Assembly: GCA_032358165.1 (NCBI GenBank)
Contig: JAALGY010000023.1
Span: 744,001 to 808,000 of the forward strand
Direction of reading: 5' to 3'
Length of the DNA: 64,000 nt
Origin: Diplosphaera chodatii
Lineage: Eukaryota; Chlorophyta; Trebouxiophyceae; Prasiolales; Stichococcaceae
Each line of letters opens with the position of its first letter. Within the stretch, counting starts at the first letter, position 1. Position numbers and translations under genes: made by a program. Below the pieces are notes generated by a model. It was not told the DNA's origin. It did no database searches and was given only the letters and a program-made list of their open reading frames with translations. Of the stretch, positions 54,613-64,000 are shown one piece after another.

Positions 54613-55201
54613 GTGTTAGGGTTAGCAGAGTGTCTCCTTGATCCTGGTTTTCTAGTGTGGAAGTTGACTCTATGACTCAGCATTGCTCCAGATCAGTGTG
54701 TAAGCGGAGCCAGACATCACGGCACATCACCTGCTCCACTGCGGCACCAATAGCCCACAGCTACCATAAACACGAATTGCGGCACGAGATGGCGATACTT
54801 CAATCACACTCTGATAAGCGGTTCTCTATGTGGGACATCGGCAATATGTCGTCTCTCGGGGCAGGGTGACATGCTCACCAAATCTGGTCATCGAACCAGT
54901 ACTATGGTTTGTAGGTGTATTGGCTGTATGGCGTGCTAGTGCCAACAGGGATCAGTCCTAGTAACAACGGTCATCTTTCCAGTCCATGCACCCGGTCAAT
55001 TGTTTGCTCAAATTACCGTGTTCAACATCTCTGAGGGGGCTGGTGAGATTACTAAATCATTGCAACCGTGTGCAATCTCGCGACGGCACTGGTATACCGA
55101 CATAGATCGCCTCAGGTTCAGTCAATTCGCCCCCATTCCCACATGCCCAATCCCACCGAATGAGGTGCTAGCGCATGAGTGTGCTGCAGCCGTCAACCTC
55201 T
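54613..55201. other. Convergent spacer after BiP
   Basis: 589 bp of 3' flanks between BiP and the plastid repeat protein. No supported gene. A short TTAGGGTTAG near 54617 is too small to be meaningful. Confidence 0.45.
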
Positions 55202-58006
55202 CTAGTTGGTGGGGGCACGGGCATCACCACCAGGGACGTTGCCGTTCTCAGCCTCGCGCCTGCAGCAATGAAGCTCAAGGTTGTCAGCTGCCAACACCCC
55301 TGAACACGCAGCAATAGTGTGCTGCTATCGTCATCGCATGCGGCCCTCTCTAGTGCTGTATAGACGACGAGGGTAGCCGTCAATGCTGAAACACGATCAT
55401 GCAGTCTGTAGCTCAGAGACAGCAGTAGCAGAATGTGCAGAGCACCAGCACAATGAGAAAAGTGTATCGTGCCTGATCCTCTCGGCGTTGGCCTCCTGGC
55501 TCTCGCCCGGCTGGCCAATGGATGCGACGCGCTCTGCGGGGTCGCTCTTCTGGGACACAGCCTCGTCGATGTTGGACTTCAGCTTCTGGCGCGCCTCGTC
55601 CACGCTGCCCGCGTCAAAGATGCTGAAGCTGTTGGTCGTGGTCTCGTCCACCTGCATCGTGTGACCAACGCTCAGCATGTCTCTCACGGCCTTGGTATAC
55701 TAGGAGATGACGATCATCGATGGTTGGCTGTGGTTCTGTCTGCTGCAGAGGCCCCTGAACACACATGCAGCAGGATGAAGCAGGCAGACTCGTGCAGTGT
55801 GTAGAGCACCGGCGTCATTCGCCCAGAGTGGTCCGAGCACATCACGTTGGAGCACACCTTCTTGGCGGCGGTCTCCGCAGCATCGCCAGCCTTGTCGAGG
55901 GCGCCGCCGGCACCGCCCACCTTGCTGGCGGCCTCACTGGCCTTGTCAGCCACGCCGCCGGCGCCACCCACCTTGCTGGCGGCCTCACTGGCCTTGTCAG
56001 CCACGCCGCCAGCGCCGCCGACCTTGCTGGCGGCATCGCCAGCAACGTCAGCCGCCTTGGACGCCACCTTCTGCACCTTCTTCTCGCCGATGCCGAACAG
56101 CACCTGCAGTGCAAAGCAGTAACATCAGCACATCGATGTGTTTGGACACATCCTCAAATGTCCTCCAGCACACACCGACGCGATAGGAAGCATGCAGATG
56201 TGCGTGTGGGTGCAGCTGGCTATGGCTACTGGGATGCAGCGCTCACGTTCTGCTGCAGGCCAGTGTAGTCGATGGTGCCCAGCGGCAGCTTCTTCTTTGC
56301 CTTCTCAGCCTGCAAGGCAAGTCCAGATGTTTTGGAATCCCCATACATGTATTGTCTGCGCAGCCTATGTGCTGAAAGGCCTGCAAGCTACACAAAAGAG
56401 GCAGGCGCAGTGCACCCACCTGGAGGGCAAAGTCGCGTGCCGGGTTCGAGACGTTGGCCTGCGTCAGCAGACAATGGTGAACGTCAAGTGACCTGATGCA
56501 TCGCTTCAAAATAGAGAAAGCTCAGGGCCCCGCCCTAGCAGGGACAAGTGCGCAAGCTGCTCAAGATTCTAGTAAACAGAGGCGCTAGATCACAATACTT
56601 GTATACTCTTCAGAGCATATTGGTAAACAGAAGACATTGGTGCGCCATGCACACCTTGACCTTGTTGACGGCGGGCTTGGCCTGGGCCACGGCCTTCTTG
56701 CCCTTGTTGGCAAAGTCCTGCGCCGGGTTGCCCACGTTTTGGGTCGCCGACTTCGCCTTGCCCTGCAGGTTCTTCAGCTGCAGGAAAGGAAAGGTGACGG
56801 TGTGAACATAAGCTGCTTAATGCAGTCAGTGTTGCATGGGTCCGACCAACACAACGGTTGGGTGCGGTGATCTAGACGCACACACACATGTCCGCATAGC
56901 TGCAAGAAAACTCGAGAGTCAGGAGCTGCGTGTTTTGCCGTGTTAGTCATGATCTGCTGTTTGCGACTGCCACACTGCATGGCGCACCGGGTCGGGCACG
57001 CTGTTGACAGTCGCCTTGGCATCCTGCACCACTGACTTGGTGTTTGCCTGCAGCGCGTCCAGGGGGTTCGGCACCGCCGCCGACTTGGCCTGCAGTGCAA
57101 CAAGCGACCTGTCTGATCACAAGTGCTGCAACACAGTGTGCACCTGCACAGGGGAGGTGTTCCCAGCAAAACTGCAGTGATTGATGTGCCACAGGACACT
57201 CAACCAGAACGAGCGGGTCATGAGTGAATGACAGGTGACATAGTCAATAGGGAAACAAGTACGCAGACAGAAGAGAGAATGGGGACTAAGTACCTTGTTG
57301 GCCACGGACTTTGATTTGTTGGCAAACTCCGCAGCTGGGTTGTTGCCAATCGCGGCCAGGGGGAATGTGTCGGCCATGGCGGCACCTGCGGATGCATCAA
57401 CAGGCAGTGCTTTGTGTGACGATCACCACGCTGGGACCAGGAACAAAGGAAAACTGCACGCTCGCTATCCAGGCTTGCATAGCGTGATAACACATGACGA
57501 TGATGCGCACCTGCCAGTGGCATCAGCGCAATCTGCGCGGCCGCGAAGGCGCCCACCGCCTTCATGGCAGCATCGTTGGACTCCTGCACGAAGCAAGCAG
57601 AAGCTAAGTCCTCTGCAAGGCTGGCGGGCAACGGGTGCCACACGTGATCAGCTCAGTCGCTTGCAATTTGCGACACGCCAAGCCAAGCACCAGGACCGCA
57701 GCGTATGAGTGTGTCATGACAAAATGACAAGTTATGATGTCTGCGAAATGTAAGCTGGAAGCCGAAATACTGCAGGCTGGACGGGACAGCACTGCCGTCT
57801 GACTGTGCGCTGCAGTGGCATACAATGATGATCGCTGTCATGCGACACCCGCGAAGTGTCAAGAACCGCCGCACCTGCTGCGCGCGGACGACGAGACTGC
57901 GCGGCGCGGGGCGCGCAGAGGTGAAGGGGCCGGTGCGCGGCACCGAGCTGCCCGCCAGAGCGGATGCGCTGCCGAGCTGCACCGAGCGAGCCGTCATCTG
58001 AGCCAT
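55202..58006 (-). CDS. Plastid-targeted amphipathic-repeat protein, unidentified
   Basis: The start at 58006 gives a transit-like N-terminus (MAQMTARSVQLGSASALAGS, then VPRTGPFTSARPAPRSLVVR). Later exons are Ala/Lys-rich and share an NPAxxFA-type motif: IGNNPAAEFANKSKSVANK, VGNPAQDFANKGKKAVAQAK, VSNPARDFALQAEKAKKK and a looser VPNPLDALQANTKSVV. A LPLGTIDYTGLQQN exon and a triple 17-residue repeat (ASKVGGAGGVADKASEA type) follow. The C-terminal exon is distinct (YTKAVRDMLSVGHTMQVDET, FSIFDAGSVDEARQKLKSNI). The end is uncertain: either read-through to 55397, or a GC-AG intron to REAENGNVPGGDARAPTN ending at 55202. Repeats resemble LEA or apolipoprotein helices; function unknown. Confidence 0.65.
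55920..56072. repeat. Three 51-bp tandem coding repeats
   Basis: Units begin at 55920, 55971 and 56022, with an exact 51-bp period; copies 1 and 2 are nearly identical and copy 3 is diverged. They encode the 17-residue Ala/Gly/Lys repeat of the plastid protein. Confidence 0.88.
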
Positions 58007-58324
58007 GTTATCTGCTGAAGTGGCGATCTGTGTGTAGTGCGGGGCGTGGTGCTTATTTTGGATTGATTAGCGCTGCGAGGAGATTCTGCTGACTGAAACT
58101 TTATCGCCAAAGAGCTTTCTTTGGCACCAGCTTCCCAGCAGCGCTCAACCCTGTGGCTTAACTCCACTCCAACAGATACGGCGCCATACGGTTTGCATAC
58201 GCATGCTCCAGCAGGCAGGCAGTAACAGACTGACAACACCGCCTACACCGGTCTGCAACCTCCAGTTATTCACACACCGATACGGAGTTCAAATCACTGT
58301 GTGCAGAAATAATGCCCGCAGTCA
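58007..58324. promoter_or_regulatory. Upstream region of the plastid repeat gene
   Basis: A 318-bp spacer between two minus-strand genes. It should hold the repeat gene promoter and the Ycf49-like 3' flank. No clear box is seen. Confidence 0.35.
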
Positions 58325-59089
58325 TCAGGCGCGTGAGTTGTCCGCCTTTGACGCTGCATAGATTCGGTACGCCGCTGCCCAGCAGGTGGCATTGCCAAGT
58401 ACCGTGAAGAATGCCTGCAGCGATGAATGTAGCACAGCAGTTATTGTTGCACTGCGAAGTGCTCCATCCTTTTGCTGTAACATCCTGCCGCAAGGTCGAG
58501 TGCCTGTGCAAATCTGCCATGTTTCTGGTCTCATCTGTCAATGTGATGTACCTGAAGGGCAACCAGAGCGTCCAATTTTGGATCGTTGTAGAAGAAGTGG
58601 TGCGTACAGGCACACAGTGCGCCCGCCAGCAGCGGCATCATGCCCCATGTCAGCCCCTTCCACTGCGGCTCACCTGCAAGCACGACCCAGGCTCACATCC
58701 CTTCTGCGTGCAGCTGCTTGCACGCTTGGCCGTGTGCCCATGAACCGGCCTCATGCACAGGACTGCACAGCAGATGTACCCTTCACGTCTGCATAACGCC
58801 AAACAAGCGCCATCGCTGCCGTCCACTCAATCACGCTGGACACATGAATGGCCCAGGTGGGGAGTGACAGTGCGTTTGACGGCTCCACATGCACGCCCAG
58901 CGCGGCTGCCGGCATCACAAGCAGGGGTAGTGCTGCCAATGCTGCCATGCAGCCCACAGCAGCTGCATTTGCTGCTGATGCTGGCGCTGCTGATGCTGGC
59001 GCTGCTGCTGGCGCTGGCAGTGGCCGCTCAGCGGCCTGGCATAGCTGATGTCGTGAACTGGCGCTGGCAGGTGCCTGCTGCAACTGCAT
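58325..59089 (-). CDS. Ycf49-like plastid membrane protein (DUF2499)
   Basis: A small thylakoid or envelope membrane protein family found in cyanobacteria and plastid lineages; its molecular role is not established. The three exons join in phase. The first (Met at 59089, MQLQQAPASASSRHQLCQAA) is transit-like and Ala-rich, then has a hydrophobic stretch and NALSLPTWAIHVSSVIEWTA, AMALVWRYADVKG. The second gives EPQWKGLTWGMMPLLAGALC, ACTHHFFYNDPKLDALVALQ. The third is AFFTVLGNATCWAAAYRIYA then ASKADNSRA. The LPTWAIH, WKGL.WGMMPLLAG, HFFYN and GN.TCW.AAYRI motifs are family landmarks. An extra 5' exon upstream of 59089 cannot be excluded. Confidence 0.82.
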
Positions 59090-59944
59090 GCGGTTACTGT
59101 CAGACACTTAGCAGTGGCAATGGGCGAGCACTTGATAGCTCTCACCAAATGGTTGACGTAAAGCATTCAGAGATGCAGGCTATTCTCATATCACCTCAGT
59201 GTGTAGGCCAGCTACCCGATCTGGCAACCTATCCAATGCTGCAACCTCAGCATGCAGGCGCTGCGCACGTGGGCCAGTGTAGCACCTGGCCATGCTCCTC
59301 TGGCTGTAACTGTACGACCTGCGACTCCGGCACATGACAGCGGAGTGGCCAATTCTGACAATCCCGTTGACACCTCCCATGGTTGCAGTGTGCGACTGCG
59401 CCATGATGATGTGCTGGACACACGGAAACAAAGGCTTCAGCAAATGCTGCGCAGAGTGATGCTGAGCTCAAGAAGTTGAACACACGTGTGCACTAAGTGG
59501 TGAGCTGCAAGCATGCTATGGCACAGCTCAGCTGGAGAACATGCTACTACGCACCAGTTGAGGCCAGGGTCTTGTAGTCACCTTGGAACTGACGACACAG
59601 TATATTCGGCCGGGTGCCACCGCGTGAGCCGTTGCCTGATCGTTGTCATGTTTGCAGCATACTTATAAGCCTGACACTTCACCGTTTTGACAGGTGCGGG
59701 GTCGCACTGCACACCTGCACACGTCCATTTGCTGCGGAGTCTCGGCTGGATCGTGCAGCTGGCGTTCTCGACAGCGGTACGCAGTCCCTGCACAAGAACC
59801 TGTCTGCAGCAAAGTTTCACCTTCATAGGTCATGCGTTGTAATACCTCATGCTGATGTGCTGCGCAATGCTCGCAGGTGCAGGTTGCGGGTGAGCTGCAC
59901 CCGGTCCGACAAGCCTCCCGTATCATTTTCAACAGCCTGCCAGA
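59090..59944. promoter_or_regulatory. Divergent region Ycf49-like / CREST-like gene
   Basis: An 855-bp gap between divergent genes. Several short frames occur on both strands (for example plus 59252-59479 and minus 59826-59578), but none joins to a recognisable gene. The promoters of both neighbours should be here. Confidence 0.35.
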
Positions 59945-61143
59945 ATGCGGCAGGCTGTGCTGACAGCTCCAGTGCCGCAGGGCGTGCATCAGACAGTCGC
60001 GCTAGGCACGGCCGTGGTGTGCATGACAGCTGCCACCAGCCAGCTCTGCAGCGGCCTTGGTAGCTCGGCAGCGGCGAGTAGGCGGCAGCAGCTGGTGCAG
60101 CAGGTGCAAGCATTGCAGATGAAGCGGCCGGCGGACTATGGCAGCATGCCCAAGCCAGCACAGCCGGATAGCAGCTTTCACAAGCACCTTGCGCCACTGC
60201 TGACTGGTGGCCTGTGCCCTAAGGTAGGCACAGGCTGGAGTTGTTGCTGTCTGAGAATGGAGACCATGATTGCAACGTGCACAAATGCACATCGCTGACA
60301 TCAACTGTACGTGCACAGGGACCTGGCGGCAACGACCGCTCAGCGTCAGAGCGCGTGCTCAACGTGGCCACCTCGCTGCCTTTCCTGCTCGTCGGGCTGG
60401 AGCTGCTCGGGTGCTGGCGGCGTGCGGATATAGCATGTTGCAGTGACACCTGCAACGCGCTCTTGCGCACCACCATGTCCATAGCTGAACGCAGCTGCAC
60501 CCACATGTGCAGATCGGAGGAGTGCAGCCGGGACGTCCGGCGTGTGGGCGCCAGCCTGGTGCTGGCCGGCGGCGCAGCGTGCGCATACCACAGCACAGAG
60601 CCCACCGGCAAGCGCGTCTGGCTGCGTTCTGCCTTCAGGAAGCTGGACCACTGGTCCGTCAGCTTGGCGTCTGCAGCGCTGATGTGTGCAGCTGGACCCG
60701 AGGTGTGTGCTCGTCAGATTCTATGCCTGGCTCTAGGGTATGCTTTGGTCCCTGGTGTTTGATGTCCCGGCATAGTCACTGACTGATGTGGGGCAAGATG
60801 TTTCCGATAACGTTTAATGTTAAGCAGCACGTGCAGTCAAGCATGCTTGGGTGCACTGCAGGGCACGCAGCTGCCATCACTTAGCAGCCTGGTATTCGTG
60901 CCATGGCGGCCTACAGCGGTTACGCTGTCCAATATCAGCGCTGTGGAGCTGCAGCTGCTGCGGCGGGCCGTCGACAAGCCTGGCCTGCGGACAGCATATG
61001 GTCGCCACGCATTGGCGCTGGCTGCTGGGGGCGCATGCTATGCGGGCGAGACGACGGCCATCAGGCACAACCTCGCGTTTGTGCACGCTCTTTGGCACTG
61101 CTGTGCTGCATATGCAGTATCGACAGGCGCCAAGATGCTATAG
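59945..61143 (+). CDS. Multi-pass membrane protein with CREST-superfamily-like motifs
   Basis: Four exons fit phase exactly: 59945-60223, 60319-60410, 60513-60702 and 60862-61143, giving 280 residues. A hydrophilic N-terminal third (MRQAVLTAPVPQGVHQTVAL, then ALQMKRPADYGSMPKPAQPD) precedes several hydrophobic segments: SERVLNVATSLPFLLVGLEL, RRVGASLVLAGGAACAYHST, RKLDHWSVSLASAALMCA and LAFVHALWHCCAAYAVSTGA. The spacing of a YHS site, a later LD and a final HxxxH (HALWH) resembles the CREST superfamily (alkaline ceramidase, PAQR, Per1, TMEM8), whose His/Asp residues bind a metal for lipid amide or ester hydrolysis. The family assignment is inference from motifs; the gene model itself is strong. 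Confidence 0.75.
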
Positions 61144-61514
61144 AAATAGCTTCAGTGGAAATTGGGTAGTTAGTTGCGTTCTGCTGTTGACTGGTGCCTC
61201 GGTAGTTTTGCTGCTGTTGCCAGCATCTAGGTCTATCAGGTGTGAGTTGATGATGCTAGAAACTGTTGTTGTCTATTGAGTGTGCTCCGGCTTGAGTATG
61301 GTAGATGCAGACATTGCAGTGGTAGTTTGCAGTCATGAACTTGCCGAATAGATTCTACGAATATTCACGGGCTCTTTACTGACTGCCACTATTATTAGTT
61401 CGGTGGGGCAATCAACAGTACCGTCCTCGCAAACCACTCTGTTGCTGCAGCATCTCTTAACATGAAGGCTCTCATTCGGTATACACCACACCGCTGCATC
61501 TCACGCTTCAAGGA
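61144..61514. other. Convergent spacer
   Basis: 371 bp of 3' flanks between the CREST-like gene and the lumen-protein gene. AT-rich relative to neighbours; no gene seen. Confidence 0.45.
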
Positions 61515-63004
61515 TCACTTGCCAGCTGCAAGCAGCCTCTTGGTCTCTTCCACGTTGTCTGTGACCTTTTTCAGCTTTGCCGGGGCCAGTGGCGCAAAGC
61601 CTGCAGTGAGACAACCTGAACTTAGCAGAGCACAGCCGTGAGCTGAACCACAAGCATCATGAACGTGCATATGCTCAAACTAGGTGCAAGGACCACAATG
61701 TAACATAGCAGCTTGTTACCCCCTCACCATTGGCAGCAAAGTGCCTGCAGATCAGGGTGCTGCACACATAGAACGATTCCTGCATGTTGGTGACATCTGC
61801 AGGCCTGCCAAAGCAGCTGATGATGTGCATACAGGCGAGATAATCTGCAACCATGCTCACCCCTGCAATGCGTCCACGACTATGTACATCTTCCTGGCGG
61901 CCTGCTTCCGGGCAGAGCCGCCACGGGCATACTTGCTGACCCAGGCTGACCCATCCTTCTTGATCTGGGCTATGACCTGTGATACACAGACAGCATGTTT
62001 GGTGCTCTTTCGACAGCATGCTTAGCCACAGTGGACCTCAGTAGTAACAGCCCTGAGGCAGGCAGCTTGTGCCCCCTTGGGTGGTGCACGTCTACATTGG
62101 GCGTGCTGCACATGATGGAACTGGCTGACCTTCACGCGCTCAGGATCATACAGATCCAATGCTGCAAACTGGTCCACCAGGGCCGCCATGGCAAGCGTGG
62201 AGCGGCCATACTCATCATCCAGCACGGACACTGGCACGCCCTGAGTGATGGCATCTGCATCGTGGAGAAAACAGCGACTTTGGACCAGCCCACAGCCCGC
62301 AACCAGGTGCTCTTTTGTACCAGAGCATGCTTGCACAGTGGACCACAAGGTTGCCGCACCTCCAAGCTGCCCCGACCGTGACATGGAGCTGTAGGTGCTG
62401 CCCTGCGTGTTGGCCCTGTCCTTCCTGCATAGCAACATGGTTTGGGGATGAGACAGGCCATACCGTCTGTACCGTCCACAGGTGGTACGCTTCAGCGCCA
62501 GGCAATCTCCGGGCCAAGAGAGAGCTCACAGCAGCAGGGCCTTCCGGCACTCGTCGCCATCGTCGCCGATGGCACATGAGCCTACGGCGGCGCTTTCGTT
62601 GTCCCAGTTCCCGTATCGCGCCAGCGCATCGTCTGCCTGAAATGCTGCTGCGACGCCGGACGTGACCAGCAGCAGCGCATGCCGCCGGGACGCACTCGCT
62701 GCGTTCTGCCTGCTCGTCAACCAGCATCAGCACTTGAGGAAGCTCATCTGGAGAGTGTACTGCTCTCGGCGGCATTGGCAGGCTGACATGCAGAAGACAT
62801 GACCGTGGGCGCGCCTCAGGTGTGTGAGTGCAGAGGTTGCACGACATACCTGCATGCGTCGCTGGGGCTGTGCGGCTGACGATCATCTGCTGCTGCCTGG
62901 ATCTGAACGCACGAGCGAGCCGGGCGCTGACTGGGCCGCCATGCTGGCCTGCTGGCTGGTGCAGGACACGTGGAGCACAAGGGTGCGGATTCGGCACCGA
63001 GCAT
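61515..63004 (-). CDS. Thylakoid lumen protein (TL16.5/MPH2-like)
   Basis: Exon 1 from the Met at 63004 (MLGAESAPLCSTCPAPASRP) encodes a transit peptide and joins in phase to a twin-arginine lumen signal (SASRRHALLLVTSGVAAAFQ, ADDALA as cleavage site). The mature protein begins about RYGNWDNESAAVGSCAIGDD, then GDECRKALLLKDRANTQGST, VPVSVLDDEYGRSTLAMAAL, AWVSKYARGGSARKQAARKM, YIVVDALQGHFAANG and a Lys-rich helical tail ending NVEETKRLLAAGK. One exon is only 17 nt (61728-61744). Overall layout resembles the plant lumenal protein TL16.5/MPH2 linked to photosystem II repair, with some resemblance to Psb27; the lumen location is well supported, the exact family less so. Confidence 0.75.
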
Positions 63005-63255
63005 GGCCGGACCGTCTGCACCTGGTACAGAGTTTCAGTGGCTTCCGAGTCAGCGCAGCGCAGGTGTTCAACGTTGCCTGTTCTGCACGATCTCGGCGCA
63101 CGAAGTGCTGGCATGCCATTGGTTGCCTGTAGTTCACGGTGATCTATTTCGTAAACCTACCCCCTCTCGCCAGCCTGGGGTAGTCGCGGCCTTGCAGGCC
63201 CCACAACAGCACATCTACCACACTACGGCAGTGCATTTCGTCACAGTGCACAAGC

Positions 63256-64000
63256 ATGCGGCGTTCTACATGGCGGCCGGTGCCCCTGCTGCTGGCAGCG
63301 GCCCTCCTAGCGCTCTGCTCCGCGCAGCTCTGCACATGCGCTGCAGCCGCGGACCAGACAGACGCAGCGGGCGACGACGAGATCATCGAGCGCACAGTCA
63401 CGACGACCTTTGGAGATGATGAGGAGGGCGGGGCGGGGGCCGGCGACGGCGAACAGGACAATGTCGATGAGAGCGATGTGCTGGTCCTAACAGACAAAAC
63501 ATTTGACGACACCATCAAGAAGCACAAGAACATACTGGTAGGACAGCTCGGACCTGCTCACTCGCCAGCAGGATGTTGCATCTCTCACGAGCATCTGGAC
63601 GCTGTATTCGGCTCGATCATGCATCCGATCAGAGCCAGAAGGTCGGTACAACCGTCTGCGTTCGTGATCACAGGTCGAGTTCTACGCCCCATGGTGTGGA
63701 CACTGTCAGGTGTGCTGCCGCGACCACCGCACCGCATGTTGTCAACGTCACGAGATTGCATGTGCATGCACTGTGTGACCCTCCAACGCATGCTGCTGGT
63801 GTGCCACAGTCCCTCAAGCCGGAGTACGCCAAGGCAGCAACGACGCTGAAGTCCATGGGACTGGACGTGGCCCTTGCAAAGGTGCGATCTGTGATCAATC
63901 CCAGTTGGCGGCTAACAACGACTGCCCTGCTGGCAATATGCAGGTGCAGCAACGCTTGGTGCATGTGACTGCAGGTTGATGCGACAGTGGAGTCAGCGTC
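63256..64000 (+). CDS. Protein disulfide isomerase, 5' part (cut by right edge)
   Basis: ER thiol-disulfide oxidoreductase. The Met at 63256 starts a signal peptide (MRRSTWRPVPLLLAAALLAL, then CSAQLC). A strongly acidic stretch follows (FGDDEEGGAGAGDGEQDNVD), then the first thioredoxin domain: [40 protein letters not shown] (CGHC active site), KAATTLKSMGLDVALAK and VDATVESA at the right edge. Four exons are visible with consistent phase. The acidic extension before the first thioredoxin domain is typical of plant PDIL1-3/1-4 types. The rest of the gene, including any second CGHC domain and the retrieval signal, lies outside. Confidence 0.92.

Noticed and set aside
54613..54630. Telomere-like TTAGGGTTAG
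   Set aside because: About one and a half units in a 3' flank. This is expected by chance and no array is present.

Overview
This window is nuclear DNA of a photosynthetic eukaryote, most likely a core chlorophyte green alga. Genes are split by many short GT-AG introns. The translated exons match plant-type families: nuclear-encoded PsbX with a transit peptide, a Ycf49-like plastid protein, a lumen-targeted protein with a twin-arginine signal, BET/GTE bromodomain protein, plant-type PXA-PX sorting nexin and MED17. Coding sequence is rich in Ala and Gln with CAG/CTG runs. I see no operons, phage genes, CRISPR arrays, insertion sequences or organellar blocks. Most exon joins were made by hand from splice sites and reading phase, so inner boundaries are less certain than gene identities.

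Layout, left to right: an unidentified membrane protein (minus, cut by the left edge); CASC3/Barentsz of the exon junction complex (minus), divergent from a BET bromodomain protein (plus); an unknown coiled-coil protein (minus), divergent from a glycerophosphocholine acyltransferase (plus); an Ala-rich hypothetical (minus), divergent from coatomer alpha (plus); a PXA-PX-nexin_C sorting nexin (plus); two short-chain dehydrogenases facing each other, one of them a 3-hydroxybutyrate dehydrogenase type; MED17 (minus); inositol-pentakisphosphate 2-kinase (minus), divergent from PsbX (plus).

Then come ER-lumenal HSP90 (GRP94, minus) and ER HSP70 (BiP, plus), head to head around 375 bp. They are followed by a plastid-targeted amphipathic-repeat protein (minus), a Ycf49-like protein (minus), a multi-pass protein with CREST-superfamily motifs (plus), a thylakoid lumen protein (minus) and the start of a protein disulfide isomerase (plus, cut by the right edge).

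Functional themes are ER folding and traffic (GRP94, BiP, PDI, COPI alpha, sorting nexin), thylakoid proteins (PsbX, lumen protein, Ycf49-like, repeat protein), and transcription or mRNA control (BET, MED17, CASC3). I found no clearly new multi-gene system. The best leads are the shared GRP94/BiP promoter, the plastid repeat protein, the CREST-like membrane protein, the bacterial-looking hydroxybutyrate dehydrogenase with an altered cofactor loop, and a 17-nt microexon.
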